Positions 21,894-33,526 of a stretch of 64,000 nt of DNA are shown one piece after another. The stretch spans positions 2,829,501-2,893,500 of the forward strand of contig NC_069108.1 of the NCBI RefSeq assembly GCF_947172395.1. The letters are read 5' to 3'. Positions within the stretch are counted from its first letter, which is position 1; every line of letters begins with the position of its first letter. The notes below the pieces were generated by a model. That model was not told the DNA's origin and did not search any database. It saw only the letters and a list, made by a program, of their open reading frames with translations. The stretch comes from Bicyclus anynana (lineage: Eukaryota > Arthropoda > Insecta > Lepidoptera > Nymphalidae). The position numbers were made by a program, and so were the translations under genes.

Positions 21894-22369
21894 CTATTTA
21901 TGTATCAACATGTGCTTATTAAAACTGTGCCGCAGCTTAAAACCTTTGTCGCAGAATTGACATTTGAAAGCTCTTTCTGACGAACGAGTATGTGTAATTT
22001 GGTGGCGTCTATAATCAGATAAGCGTAAAAAAGTCTTGTCACACGGTTCGCAATGGTACTCCCCCATGTGATAGGACTTCTGGTGCTCCAACACTTGCCA
22101 GGGGTACGCAAACTTTGCCCCGCAAGCGCCGCAAGATGGCGCTGGCTGGCCGTGGCATTCCTCCATGTGGAAGGCGCGCAAGTGCTTCGGAACCTTCACA
22201 TCACAGAGATGGCAACTCCGAAGTTTGTTCGGTCGACGCTTCAGATGTACTTGTGTGTAATGCTGATGGAAAAGGCATCTCCGTTTGAAACTTTTATCGC
22301 AAACTTTGCAGGTGAAACTTCTCGTGCCGTCCGCTTCCATCGTCAGTGTGAAGTCTTCTATCTCTTTGC
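21894..22369 (-). CDS. Zinc-finger cassette 13, group II, lacks finger 6
   Basis: Seen: acceptor TTTTCTAG, exon GC|AAA (phase 1), 158 codons. Fingers: F1 R,C,L,Q; F2 degenerate (CHLCDVKV...FHMEECHG); F3 Y,W,Q,E; F4 R,S,D,R; F5 L,H,S,K. It stops at MLIHK* exactly where finger 6 should begin, and no finger-6 sequence follows to 21780. Either a five-finger variant or an early stage of decay; the rest of the frame is clean. Confidence 0.85.
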
Positions 22370-22689
22370 CTAGAAAATATACAATTCTAATTCAAATTCA
22401 AAGACTTTATTATGCCTGACATGACAACAACATTCCCTGGAGCCTGTATACAGAATTTGTTTGATACGATCGGAGAATTAAAAAAAATACAATCAACACG
22501 AAAACTGCATTAGCTGCATTTTATGTCTTTGCCTATGGGTACACGTGGTTAAGATGGGGTGATTCTTTGCGGAAATGGCACTAACGTTCAAGAATTATTT
22601 ATACTTTGCATTAAATTAAAAGTGTTATCCTTGTGCATATAAGCAAGATTGAATCATTTTACGTTGAGTATGAATAGTAATTGAGTATG

Positions 22690-22850
22690 TAAAGTAAGAG
22701 CCTCGATAGCCCAGTGGATATGAGCATACCAGAGAATTTTCTTAATTCTCTGTGTGTGTGAAGTCCGCCAATCCGCTTTGGACCAGCGTGGTGGTCTATT
22801 CGCCTAACTCCTATCATTCTGAGAGGAGACACAAAGTCAGCAGTGAGTCG
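22690..22850 (+). mobile_element. tRNA-derived SINE, second family
   Basis: Opens GCCTCGATAGCCCAGTGGAT, like a tRNA A-box region, and continues with GACCAGCGTGGTGGTCTATT and CTGAGAGGAGACAC. Related to 32935-33225 and 63320-63425. Confidence 0.65.
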
Positions 22851-23043
22851 AAATGTTGATAACAACGATGTATAGTAAATTAGTTTCATTTCTATTTAAT
22901 TCAGAAAACATATAACAGAGAATAAATTTTAAAAAGTACTAACTTTTTCCTTAAACTAGTCGAAAAAGCCTGTGGACTTTCCAGGAGTAGGTACGACAAT
23001 AGTCCATTTAAAATATACACACAGGCCATCGCTGACTATTATT

Positions 23044-23149
23044 TAATAATAAGGAATATCCAACGGATTCTTTCTTTTTTAATAAAGTATATTTATTCTT
23101 CTATACTTTATTAAAAAAGGAAGAATCCGTTGGATATTCCTTATTATTA
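23044..23149. repeat. Long hairpin, 48-bp arms with one mismatch
   Basis: Arm 23044-23091 (starts TAATAATAAGGAATATCCAA) pairs with 23102-23149 around the 10-nt loop TTTATTCTTC. Only one base pair is broken. Confidence 0.95.
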
Positions 23150-23204
23150 AAATTCAATATTCTTGAAGTATCAATAGTTCGATGAAAGCTTCTAAGCGGA
23201 AGGA

Positions 23205-23375
23205 ATATGCAAACACTTTCAGGGTGCTTTTTGGTCAAATGGTATTTCAAAATGCAACTATATTGCCGCAGGTAACACAACCGCAGTAATGATGATAATG
23301 ACTTCTCTGACAGTGCATAGTAACTCCATGAACATTAAGATTATTAACATTTTCAGGGTGTTCAAGTCGTAATCC
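23205..23375 (-). pseudogene. Relic of a group II finger-6 segment
   Basis: TTCAGGGTGCTTTTTGGTCA and AATGGTATTTCAAAATGC are the antisense of a decayed last finger (KYHLTKKHPE-like). Stops and indels throughout. Confidence 0.55.
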
Positions 23376-24199
23376 CGATTGACTAGTTGAAATACAAAAA
23401 AAAAACAACAATAAATTAGTATCAATTACGTATATTTATTTAGACCATAACATTTAACAAAATAGTACACAAGAAAGCTAAATCAATGTACATCAATAAA
23501 TATAAATAAAATTAGTACTCAGTAATTCAAAATAACTTCGTTTTCTAAAAGTGCTTATAATTATTTACATGATAATAAAATACAATAGTTTTTTTATTAT
23601 TGTTGTCTGTCTGTTTATCTGGGCTAATATTTTGATCGGCTGGCCTGACTTTAATGGGACTTTGGAAAATAGTTATACTGAACAACAACATATAGGCTAG
23701 GCATAACTATACTTCTATACTACAATACTTCTTACCCCATAAATAAATAAAGGTCCCGCGGGATTTGTGAAAAACTGAACTTCGTGACTTTTGTGACGTG
23801 ACAGGTAGCAGCGACAGTGATTGTGCCATCATTGTGGTAGAGGAAACACGTCGTGCAGGTCGCAGGACTTGTGACCTTGGGAGTGGGCTTAAGGGATTGC
23901 TTTAGAATGCATCAACACTCACATTCCCTGCCCGACATGTTCTCTATGCCCACACTAAACAATATATGATAAACAATAATTACAACACAAAACATTATTG
24001 CACAAAATTACTAACGCGACTGGCAGCGTGACGGTGTCTACGCTGACTAACAAACAACTAAGCTCAAGTTATCAAATACTGTCTTATTTACACCAACACT
24101 GATACCTTCCCAATACAATAACATAAATAATTAATGTTGATACCACCTGTAATCGAGGATCTTGTAACACTATGTCGCAAGCGTCAGCTGGTACTAACA

Positions 24200-24300
24200 T
24201 AATTTTTAAACATTTTCAGGGTGATTCTTGGTTAAATGGTATTTCAAATTGCTCTGTTAGATTAACGACTGCTAGCATCGCCACAAACGTGACTGATATG
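24200..24300 (-). pseudogene. Relic of a group II finger 6
   Basis: Minus strand reads HVCGDAS..., an eroded form of the HVCGVCQQS finger of the neighbouring cassette 12, with several stops. Confidence 0.65.
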
Positions 24301-24354
24301 TTGTTGTTTACTACATTTATAAAAATAATATACAATATAACCAAATACTGAGAT

Positions 24355-24560
24355 AAATTTTAATGTGCTTCTTGGTCAAATAGTATTATAGCCTGCAGCG
24401 AAATGACCGCAGTAATGATTGTTCGTGTCTTCTTTAGTTGTACATAGTAACTCAATGAATATTGAGATGGCGCTAGTAGACCGTGGGTGTTTCTAATCGC
24501 AGATATAGCAACTCAGCAGCTTCGAGCGCAGTCTGAGTTTCACATAATTGATTAAAATAA
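24355..24560 (-). pseudogene. Relic of group II fingers 1-3
   Basis: Antisense of YVKLRLRSKLLSCYICD and a GATGGCGCT motif matches finger 1-2 of cassette 12 with stops and deletions. The finger-6 end (GTGCTTCTTGGTCAAATA) is joined nearby, so this is a collapsed cassette. Confidence 0.6.
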
Positions 24561-24593
24561 TGTTACACAAAAGAACTTGATATTAGTGTAATT

Positions 24594-25153
24594 TTAGATA
24601 TTTTCTGGGTGCTTCTTAGTCATATGGTATTTCAGACTGCTCTGTTGGACGAACGATTGCTGGCATACTCCACAGACATGACTACGTATGTTGTTGTGTA
24701 TTAGCATGTGAGTCTTCAAACCTCGGCTCCACTTGAAACACTTCCCACACACTTCACACTTAAACGGCTTGACGTCTGTGTGTTTAGCTTGGTGACGCGT
24801 TTGATCAGTGCGTCGCATGAACGACAAATCACACAACTCGCAACGGTACTGAGCTTCCCCTAAATGGTGGAACTTTTGGTGTTGCAACACTTGCCAGGGG
24901 AAAGAGAACTTTTTGCCGCAAGCGCCGCACGATGGCGCTGGCAAGCCGTGGGACTCCATGTGGAACGCTCGCATTCGTCCGGGGACTTTTACGTCGCAGA
25001 GGTGGCAACTCCGCAACTTTGGGCGCAGTTTGAGGTGCACATAATTGTAATGTTGGTAGAACGAGTCGCGTTTCTTGTACGTGTTTTTGCAAACGTTGCA
25101 CGTGTAGACTTTCGTGCCATCTTCGTTTGACGTCAGCGTGAAGTTAGTTTCGC
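24594..25153 (-). CDS. Zinc-finger cassette 12, group II terminal exon
   Basis: Seen: acceptor TTTTTTCTAG, exon GC|GAA (phase 1), 186 codons with stop. Fingers: F1 K,D,S,Q; F2 degenerate (CHLCDVKV...FHMESHG, one residue shorter between histidines); F3 F,W,Q,Q; F4 R,T,D,R; F5 W,R,G,T; F6 Q,S,S,Y. Ends HPENI*, no donor. Two or more relics of this cassette type lie directly downstream. Confidence 0.92.
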
Positions 25154-26550
25154 CTAGAAAAAAAATACAACGACTGGTGAACCTTGTTGCACAACGCAAT
25201 AAGAACTATTCTAAACTAGAACTTACAACAATGTAATAGAGTTGAAAATAGTAGGTTAATATAAAGATGCTTACTCTGTTTTGGAAATTTACGGCTATAA
25301 CTCAATGATGTTTGCCACAATACGTGGTGACAAACATTGACCAAACGACTGGTATATGTTGGGCACACTTTTATGCTTACTGTGGCCTTTTGGCAAAGAT
25401 TTTATAACAGAGATAGCTGTCACTGGCGCGTCAAAACTGAGACGAACTAAAGCGGCTATTTGTTTTAATTTAATTGAGTCGCATAGTAATAAAAGAAAGT
25501 TATTTCAATAAAAAGTACCTAAATATTGTATAGAATGTCGAGTTGTGTGTTCAGGAACTGTAAAATTTGTATATACTAGTACATAAATATAATATATTAG
25601 CACAAAATGCACAACTTTCGTGTTTCATTCCACTATAATACAGTAGACAAAACAGTGACGGTATGAATAAGAGGGTATTTGATTGAGTTCAGTTCTTTGT
25701 TAGGCAGGGCGAACACCGTCACGCTGCTAATCGCGTTAGAGATTTTGTACAATAATGTGTTGTAATTATTGATCATAAATTGTTTAGTGTGGGCACGGAG
25801 AACATGTCGGGCTGGGAAGATGAGTTTATGCATTTTGATAGGATCCTTTAAACCTACACCCAAGGTCATTAGTGAGTGTGTGTGTGTGTGAGTGACTCGA
25901 GGTGTTTCGCAGCGAGTCGCAGGGATTCGCTGGATGCAGGTGGCTCAGTATCGTGATGTTTGGAGGTCCCTACAAAAGGCCTACGTCGTGCAGTGGACGT
26001 CCATCGGTTGATATGTTGATGATGATGACTGCTTTTGTAATAATTAATCATATAACCTAGGCGTTCTTTCTTATTGGCGAGGGGTTATGTAGCTTAGACC
26101 TACCGCTCCAGTGCAGATTGGCGAGCACAAATCTACGAGTATACTAATACTATATAGGAGACGAGTTTGTTTGTTTGTTTGCTTGAACGCGCTAATCTTA
26201 GGAATTACTGGTCCGATTTGAAAAATTCTTAAAGTGTTAGATAGACCATTTATCGAGAAAGGCTATAGGCCACAAGTATATGATATATATTATCCCCGTA
26301 TTCCTACGGGAAAGAGCACCGCGCAGATGAAACCGCGCGGAGTCAGCAGCTAGTAACTTATAGACCGACTTAAAGAACGAGGAATTTGAGAAAGAAAGAC
26401 TGTTTAAATAGTAAAACTTATTTATTCAAAAGTAATCCACATTACAGTTGTTTAAACAAAACTCTAAGGGTAATTTTAACTAAATATTGTATATACAATT
26501 ATGGATTTTTATAAATTAAATATCACTATGTGCAAGAGCAATGTTGTTTT
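25154..26550. other. Inter-cassette interval, repeats only
   Basis: Contains an RTE end (25905-26032) and a dispersed repeat at 26130-26360 (GAACGCGCTAATCTTAGGAA to GAAACCGCGCGGAGTCAGCA). Rest AT-rich, nothing coding. Confidence 0.5.
25905..26032 (+). mobile_element. RTE 3' end fragment
   Basis: AGTCGCAGGGATTCGCTGGA to TGGACGTCCATCGGTTGAT with a short ATG tail. Close to the copy at 54.6 kb. Confidence 0.85.
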
Positions 26551-26700
26551 TAAAAGCTACGGAAGAGTAGAGTGCTATTAAAATTATTTCAGTCGTTTTA
26601 AGGTATATTAAAAATCATCTTTAAATCGACGATAACGTCAATGAAAAATTATCGAGGGATTTAATCGTTATTAGGATGGTGATGGTGATGACGATTTAAC
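26551..26700. repeat. Duplicated 3' flank of cassette 11
   Basis: AAAAGCTACGGAAGAGTAGA through CGTTATTAGGATGGTG repeats 26801-26935, which is the 3' flank and stop region of cassette 11. About 250 bp apart, direct. Confidence 0.8.
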
Positions 26701-26907
26701 AATTGTATATCGCTGATATTACTCATAATAAAAGTTTATATACAAAATAGGTGTGCAAATGTGTTATTTTGTGGTGAGAGATCAGATGCAAAGATGTTTT
26801 TAAAAGCTACGGAAGTAAGTGCTATTAAAATAATTTCAGTCGTTATAAGGTATATTAAAGATCATCTTTAAATCGACAATAACGTCAATGAAAAACTATC
26901 AAAGGAT

Positions 26908-27479
26908 TTATTCGTTATTAGGGTGGTGTCTCTTGATATGGTAACTCAAACTTGACTGCTGTGAGAACGCTCCGCCACAAATCTTGCAAACATGGGGCTT
27001 GTTGTTCAAATGGATATTCATATGAGTCTTCAAATTGTTCGGCCACCTGAAGCGTTTGTGGCACACCTCGCACTCAAACGGCCTCTCCGGCTCATGCTTC
27101 TTCTGATGATCTTCCAACTTAGAGCGAGAAATGAACGACATATTGCAAACATTGCAACAGAAATCTGACTCCCCCATGTGGTGGAACTTCTGATGCCGCA
27201 ACACTTTCCATGGAAAAGCGAACTTCTTGCCGCAAGCACCACAAGATGGCGCCGGTAAGCCGTGCTTCTCCTCCATGTGGAACGCTCGCATCCAACTGGG
27301 CACTTTGACCTCACAGAGGTGGCAGCTGCGCAGTTTGAGCCGCTGCTTCAGGTGCACGGTCCTATAGTGCTGCGAGAAGTTCGGCCGCTTCTTAAACTGT
27401 TTGCTGCATACGTTGCATTGGTAAATTGTCTTACCGTCGTCGTCTTTAGTTGTCGTGCAGTCGTCGTATAGCACTTGGC
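26908..27479 (-). CDS. Zinc-finger cassette 11, group II terminal exon
   Basis: Seen: acceptor GTTTTCTAG, exon GC|CAA (phase 1), 190 codons with stop. Fingers: F1 K,P,N,Q; F2 degenerate (CHLCEVKV...FHMEEKHG); F3 F,W,K,R; F4 S,S,K,D; F5 W,N,N,T; F6 Q,S,S,Y. The stop codon overlaps an AATAAA (26907-26912), which could serve as its poly(A) signal only if cleavage falls just downstream. No donor. Confidence 0.92.
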
Positions 27480-27689
27480 CTAGAAAACACAACGGAATAT
27501 GCTTTACTGTCTAAATTGCTTTTGTCGTTCGCTGAGGTTAATGTCGTTTATATTTGTTTTATTATTCAAATTCTGCAGTTTCATGGACTTACGTGCTAAG
27601 AGCTATTAATTTTGTCGTATCTTCAATAAAATAATAATTCCATAAGTTTTGTTTAAATAACCAATATCCAAGTTTTGGAATCGCAGACA

Positions 27690-27850
27690 GACACTAAATT
27701 TTATTTATATGTATCGCAAGTGTTAGGATGAAAATCCACACCCCTTACGGTTTCTACGACGACGTACCAGAACGCTAAATGGCTTTGCGATACGTCTTTG
27801 CTGGTAGGTTGGTTTACGTCCGAAGCCTCCCACAAGCCAAACCGTGTCAA
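27690..27850 (-). mobile_element. Diverged SINE fragment
   Basis: GTTAGGATGAAAATCCACAC and CCGAAGCCTCCCACAAGCCA match the body of the SINE at 33527-33860 in inverse orientation, with many substitutions. Confidence 0.65.
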
Positions 27851-28034
27851 ACCAAAACCGTGAAGTACGAGCATGGTCTTTATATTCAGATTGTCATTGT
27901 ACAAAAGCCTTGTAGCATACTTTGCTTCCTCTATGAGGGATTCCATGTTGAGGGATACTTAAATTTGCGTGATAAAAGAAAAACCAAATTTATCGACAAT
28001 ATAGATTATATTTACCAAAAACTTGTACACTTTA

Positions 28035-28275
28035 TAATCCTAACCTTATCCACTTTGTAATCACACTAATATTATAAAGGCGAAAGTTTGTGTGTAAGTG
28101 TGTATGTTTGTTACTCCTTTGCGCTGCGGCTACTGAAGCGATTTGGCAGAAATTTGAAATGGAAATAAATTTTCCTCTGGATTAATACAGAGGCTACTTT
28201 TCATCCGGGAAAAATCCATGGTTCCCGTGGGATTTGTGAAAAACTAAATTCCACGCGGACGAAGACGCTTTCTTA
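28035..28275 (-). repeat. Dispersed repeat copy
   Basis: CACACTAATATTATAAAGGC to TTCCACGCGGACGAAGACGC; a fairly complete copy of the common repeat in inverse orientation. Confidence 0.7.
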
Positions 28276-28488
28276 GCATTTCTATGAAATGCTGACCAGT
28301 TAATCATAGTCAAAATAAAGGTAATAGAGGATGTCTCTTGCTGATGAGGATATTTAGATAGCCACTTTAGATAGACAACCCATTTCTGTGAATCTCCGGC
28401 CTCTTGTCTACTTCTTCCTACTTGCTTAAAATAATGAATATAAAACTACTTCTTCTACAGTAGAACACTACAATAGAGCTTAAATAAA

Positions 28489-29057
28489 TCACTCAAGGTT
28501 AGGGTGTCTCTTAGCGATGTGTATCCTCAGGTTGCCGCTCTGCACGAAACCCCTGTCGCAAACTTTGCACACATGCGGCTTCTTGTTTTCGTGCAAAAGC
28601 ATATGCGACTGCAGATTACTCTTCCACTTATACGCCTTCTCACACAAATTACATTTAAACGGCTTATCCGACGAGTGCTTCGCCATATGACGTTGCAAAC
28701 TGTACTTATTGAGAAAACCAGCATCACACGGCTCGCAGCGGAATTTGGCTTCACCCATGTGGTAGAATCTCTGATGCCTTAACACTTCTGATGGTCGCGA
28801 AAATTTCTTGCCGCAAACTTTGCACATGGGTGCTGGTAAACCATGGGTCTCCATGTGGAATGCCCTCAAATTGGGGGAAACTTTGACATCGCAGAGTCTG
28901 CAGCCGCGCAGCTTCGGTAGCGCCTTGAGGTGCACCTGACGGTAGTGTTGCGAGAAGTTTTCCCGTTTCCTGAACACTTTGTCGCACACGTTGCAAGTGA
29001 AGGCAATGAGGCCCTCGTCGGTGACGGTCTCCGTGTAGTCCGTGTATTTCGAAGAGC
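28489..29057 (-). CDS. Zinc-finger cassette 10, group II terminal exon
   Basis: Seen: acceptor CTTTTCTAG, exon GC|TCT (phase 1), 189 codons with stop. Fingers: F1 K,E,N,Q; F2 degenerate (CRLCDVKV...FHMETHG); F3 R,S,E,R; F4 N,Y,S,R; F5 W,S,N,S; F6 Q,G,N,I. Finger 6 keeps Gln -1 but changes 2, 3 and 6, the largest change among group II terminal fingers. Ends HPNLE*. Confidence 0.92.
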
Positions 29058-29854
29058 CTAGAAAAGACACAACAGAATCTAATATATTCGAAGTAGCATA
29101 TCTATACTTAAAATTATGAAGAGGTATAATTTGTAATGCGTATTGCTGGGTGTCAGCTAGTACAGAGTTTGTTTGAGCGCGCTAATCTCAAGAACTACTT
29201 ATTATAAATTATAAATATATTTTAATTTGAATAGTTTACTTAAGTTCATTTATCGTTATTTACGAGATACGGCTTTATGTAGCGTCACACAACTGGAGCG
29301 GAGCATCGGTAAAAATGAGGCAAAATCGGGAAAAAATATTCATTTTGAGAGCTTTTGCGCTTCGTAAACAGTTAAACATACGCAACAATAATGAGTGATC
29401 CTCTTTAAAGTTGTTGTATTTATATGTTTGTGTGGGCCTAGCATGCAAGCAACGACATATCTCCGTAAAGAGAAATAGAAAAAATTTTAATTCCACGACA
29501 GTAGGTATATGTTTATATGTTAAGGTTGTTACTATCATCAGAAATAAAACGATATTGGTTTAAGTTTACCATAGTTTATTTTCTCACTTCGTCTATAGGT
29601 TGTCCCTTGAACATAACAAATAAATAATATTTTTGGTAATCAAAATTAACTTAACATTAATTGGAAATTACATTATGTATAGATATTCTATTTTAGGAAG
29701 ACTACAAACTTTTGTGTGTCTTAACTAAAGGAACGTCAGCATATTAAAAAAGTTTAATTATTTAAAGTTACACTGGCGGCGGTGTGTGACATAGGAATTA
29801 GTTTATCAAAAAACCGTTTTAATAAGACAGTTCGTTGTATTTGCCCCACTTCAG
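29058..29854. other. Inter-cassette interval, no gene seen
   Basis: AT-rich. Short repeat piece at 29150-29200 (TTGAGCGCGCTAATCTCAAG). Nothing else recognised. Confidence 0.5.
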
Positions 29855-30417
29855 TTAGTCATTGGGATGCCGTTTAGTCATGTGATATCTCAAACTGCTG
29901 CTTTGCACAAATGCCTCATTGCACACTTTACACACATGAGGCCTAACGTTCGCGTGTATCATGAGGTGGGTGTGCAAGTTCTTCTTCCACTTAAACGCCT
30001 TGCCGCACACCTCGCATTCGAACGGCTTATCCGGCTTGTGTTTGACCATATGCCGACGCATCATATAACTGGAGAAAAACGACAAATCGCAGACCTCACA
30101 ACGGTAGTCAGTTTCACCCATGTGGTAGAACCTCTGGTGGCGTAAAACTTGAGACTGTTGGGCGAATTTCTTTCCGCACGCCTCACAAGTGGGCGCCGGA
30201 AGGCCGTGCTCCTCCATGTGGAAGGCCCGCATGTGCGTGGGGACCTTCACATCGCAGAGGTGGCAGCCGCGCAACCTCGGCCTCTGTTTTAGGTGCACTT
30301 GCTTGTAGTGCTGCGAGAACAGCTGCCGCTTCTTGAACGGTTTGCGGCATACATTGCACGCGTAGCGCTTGTCGCCGTCTGTACCGTGCGTTTCCGTGAA
30401 GTCCACGTATATTTGGC
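29855..30417 (-). CDS. Zinc-finger cassette 9, group II terminal exon
   Basis: Seen: acceptor CTTTTCTAG, exon GC|CAA (phase 1), 187 codons with stop. Fingers: F1 K,Q,L,Q; F2 degenerate (CHLCDVKV...FHMEEHG); F3 Q,S,Q,R; F4 S,Y,M,R; F5 W,K,N,T; F6 Q,S,S,Y. Ends KRHPND*, no donor. A 6-kb repeat-filled gap follows downstream. Confidence 0.92.
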
Positions 30418-30439
30418 CTAGAAAAGACAACGGAATTCA

Positions 30440-30700
30440 TAAATACTACCACTGCTGGGCAAGTTCGCTGATGACACTACCATAACAATTGGTGGGGGGG
30501 GAGGTTTACTGCGGGTGTGAAGTCATGCGCGCAGGGCAGAGGGTGGAAGTGAGGTGCATCAGTCGTGGGTTTTGCTGTCATCGCAACCCGCCTCCCGGCC
30601 CCCGCGGACCATCGCGTTTGTTACGAACGGATTTGCCAAGCTATAGCAAATGCCGCGCGGTTTCCCACGCCTACTTCCCATAGGAATACGACCATAAAAG
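30440..30700. mobile_element. MITE of the ACACTCCC family, rearranged copy
   Basis: CTGCGGGTGTGAAGTCATGC, GTGCATCAGTCGTGGGTTTT and GCCAAGCTATAGC match parts of 31930-32080 and, inverted, 34034-34220. The terminal repeats are damaged. Confidence 0.55.
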
Positions 30701-30889
30701 CCAATAGCAATCGCGAATTTTTCAAGTTTCGGAGCCTATTCCATGCAAACAAACAAACAATCAAATCTTTCCTCTTTATAATAGTTTATGGATACAAGTA
30801 TGTCCGAAGTGTTGGCCGACTGAGATTTCTTTTATTTGATCGATTATAGAAAGTGTTAGTGCAGAAATTTAACTAGGAGCCCGAATTAT

Positions 30890-31219
30890 ATCTTAAATAA
30901 CATAACATAATCCAACCACACAACACTTCAAAACGTAGAACTACTAAAGTTTGCCAATATACACGAAGCAGAACTAAATTTATAAGAAAGCAATATGGTT
31001 ACCAATCTTCATTTCTCTATAACAAATTTAATAGAAGTCACAAAATTAATGCTTTGACTCGTAATAAATTGAAACGGGTGGTAACTGATACCTTGCTGGC
31101 CCTAGACTATGAACAAACTGAACTTTTACTTAAAGATAACTTTTCTTAAATACGGACGCAATTATTTCAAATAAAACACAAACTGATAATACACACACGC
31201 ACACACACACACACATACA

Positions 31220-31274
<55 letters not shown>

Positions 31275-31460
31275 TTACACACACACTAAATATATTATAA
31301 TTTATAATTCTGTTATTTGTTAACTACGGTTGTTCTGTGTGGTGAATGAGCGGGGCACCCAGTAATACGGGTTTTCCACCTAGTACAGGGGCCCTTGCTA
31401 CTTGTTTGTAAGACTTAGTTGACGAATAAAGATTTTTTCATTTTCATTTTCATTTTCATG
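30890..31460 (+). mobile_element. LINE C-terminal fragment with 3' tail and CA repeat
   Basis: Plus-strand open frame from about 30905 to the stop at 31148 (TRSRTKFIRKQYGY... to LLLKDNFS*) resembles the tail of Jockey-like ORF2. The 3' region holds a (CA)n tract (31189-31288) and ends AATAAAG then (TTTTCA)n near 31460. 5' truncated. Confidence 0.6.
31189..31288. repeat. (CA)n microsatellite
   Basis: About 100 bp of ACACAC with few interruptions, inside the 3' part of a LINE remnant. Confidence 0.95.
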
Positions 31461-31612
31461 ATGGTGAACTCGCCTTCCTCACAAAAACGTCAACTTTATG
31501 AGGATGGCTATGTATGTACCTAATTACGTAACACTTTTTGTTTTTTGAAAAATAAAATAAATAAAAAATTAATTTAAAAAAAAAGTTTTTTTTTTATTCT
31601 TTACGTTACGTT

Positions 31613-31920
31613 GCAACGACTTCCGGTACGGACGGCTTCAGTGTGCTCGTGGCGTTCGAGCCGTCCACATCACTTGTTGTGTAATTCTTTGTGGGCTACT
31701 TGGGATAGGCGGGGAGTGACTTGAGTGGAAAAGGGGAGTGTTAGATAGCTGTCAAAGGCGCCTTTAACCATACACACATCGTTCACAAGTGCGTGACTTC
31801 ACTCAAGGTCAGTCTCTGCCATTCTACGGTCTTATTTTGGTTACAGTTTGATTAGTTAATTAAGTTGTCCTGACAAATGTTGTGAATCATAACCTTTGTT
31901 CGACATCAGTTTTCTTATAT
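31613..31920 (+). repeat. ~300-bp dispersed repeat, unknown class
   Basis: GTGCTCGTGGCGTTCGAGCC to CATAACCTTTGTTCGACATC. Near-identical copies at 42935-43225 (+) and 39155-39435 (-). No coding capacity or terminal repeats seen. Confidence 0.8.
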
Positions 31921-31924
31921 GATA

Positions 31925-32085
31925 CGCGCGGGAAAGGAAGGGGTTTCATGTACTGCGGGTGTGAAGTCGTGTGCGCAGGACAGACGCTGGAAGTGAGATG
32001 CATCAGTCGTGGGTTTTGCCAAGCTATAGCAAACGCCATGCGTTTTCACCCACCTTGTTCCCATAGGAATACGAGGATAAAAGCT
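31925..32085. mobile_element. MITE remnant, ACACTCCC family
   Basis: CTGCGGGTGTGAAGTCGTGT and GGGTTTTGCCAAGCTATAGC match 30440-30700 and 34034-34220. Directly abuts the 300-bp repeat. Confidence 0.55.
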
Positions 32086-32934
32086 TATAGCACTCTGGGA
32101 TAGTGTAGCTTCCCAACAGTGTAGGAATTTTTCAAATCGGTTCAGTACTTTTGAAGCCTATTCAATACAAACAAACAATCAAATATTACCTCTTTTTATA
32201 ATATTTTATAACATAAGCATTTTTCTTTGCCAAGATTTAAAAAAAAGTACCGTTCGTTTTTAGACGGATGACAAAGGTTTTATATTACATTACGGCACAT
32301 GTTCGTAATGAGATGCATTACGATATTGAAATTGGTGAAATAAGCGATACTTTACGAGCAAATGTGTTATAAAAGAATTTACAAATTCGGTTTAGTAGAT
32401 ACAGTCTCAATAACCTCAATAGCTCAGTGGTAAAGCGGCCGAACTTATTTTACAAGATTTTATTTTACATCTTTGTCAACATTTTTAAAGTTCCATACTT
32501 AAACTAAATTACAGCTTTCTAGTAGTAATTGTTTCTGGAGCTAAATCGCGGGCGGACAGACAATAGTTTGGCGCTACGGTGAAACATGAAACAAACATAC
32601 AAAAATATTGCGCTTCCTTTTGGCTACGTCGTAGTCGATTTAAAAAAAGTTGTCTTATCACACGACCGGGGCCCAGGCACGGGTGTATATCAATTTAAAA
32701 AAAAAACATCAAGATCCTGTTTAAGTACATTTATTTTACCGAAAACCTTAAACAACTAAATAACTTATTCACAAAATAACTATAAAATTATATATCTAAA
32801 ATAGATTTCTAAGTATCTACAGAAATTGTAAATGCATAATGCATATGTATAATTTAAGTACATATTATAACAAAATGCCTTTAACGAATGTAATGGATCT
32901 ATAGTGTCTTAGGTATCTTTTTATCTTATCAACC

Positions 32935-33225
32935 CATATTCGGCTCACTGCTGAGCCCGAGTCTCCTTTCAGAATGAGATGGGTGAGGCCAATAATCCAC
33001 CACGCTGGCCCATCGCGGATTGGCAGACTTCACATACGAAGATAATTAAGAAAATTCTCTGGTATGCAGGTTACCTCGCGATGTTTTTTTTCACCGCTTT
33101 TTTTGCACCGCGCACACGACTGAAAAGTTGGAGGGGCATGCCCCGGACCGGATTCAAACCCACACCCTCCGGAATCGGAGGCAGATGTCATATCCACTGG
33201 GCGATCACGGCACGGCTATAACGTC
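32935..33225 (-). mobile_element. tRNA-derived SINE, second family
   Basis: On the minus strand GCCCAGTGGATATGAC (A-box-like) and GGGTTTGAATCCGG (B-box-like) head the element. The tail carries CTCACTGCTGAGCCCGAG antisense. Pol III transcription inferred. Confidence 0.7.
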
Positions 33226-33235
33226 TTAGGTATAA

Positions 33236-33400
33236 TCACACTAATATTATAAATGCGAAGTAAGTGTGTGTGTCTGTGTTGTTTCTCCTTTACGCTGCGG
33301 CTAACAAAAGAATTTCCGGGTTGAAAAGCGTCGCTTGCTTTTCAACCCGGAAAAAACATGGTTTCCGTGGGATTTGTGAAAAACTAAATTCCATGCGGAC
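33236..33400 (-). repeat. Dispersed repeat, internally deleted copy
   Basis: CACACTAATATTATAAATGC and GATTTGTGAAAAACTAAATT frame a shortened copy with an inverted piece (CCGGGTTGAAAAGC / GCTTTTCAACCCGG) at 33318-33353. Confidence 0.6.
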
Positions 33401-33526
33401 CACGTCCCAGGCGTCTTTTACCCGGGATTAGCGATACAGGGATAAAATATAACCTATGAAACTCACAAATAACGTGGCTTTATAGTGGTAAAAGAAATTT
33501 TAAAAATCGGTTCAGTAGTCCCAGAC

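Larger units (their letters stand above)
22370..24593. other. Inter-cassette interval rich in cassette relics
   Basis: Holds a SINE, a 48-bp hairpin and at least three decayed pieces of group II cassettes, listed separately. No intact gene. Confidence 0.55.

Noticed and set aside
32405..32450. tRNA-like AATAGCTCAGTGGTAAAGCGG
   Set aside because: Only the 5' part of a tRNA-like sequence; no B box or acceptor stem follows. Probably a SINE head fragment.
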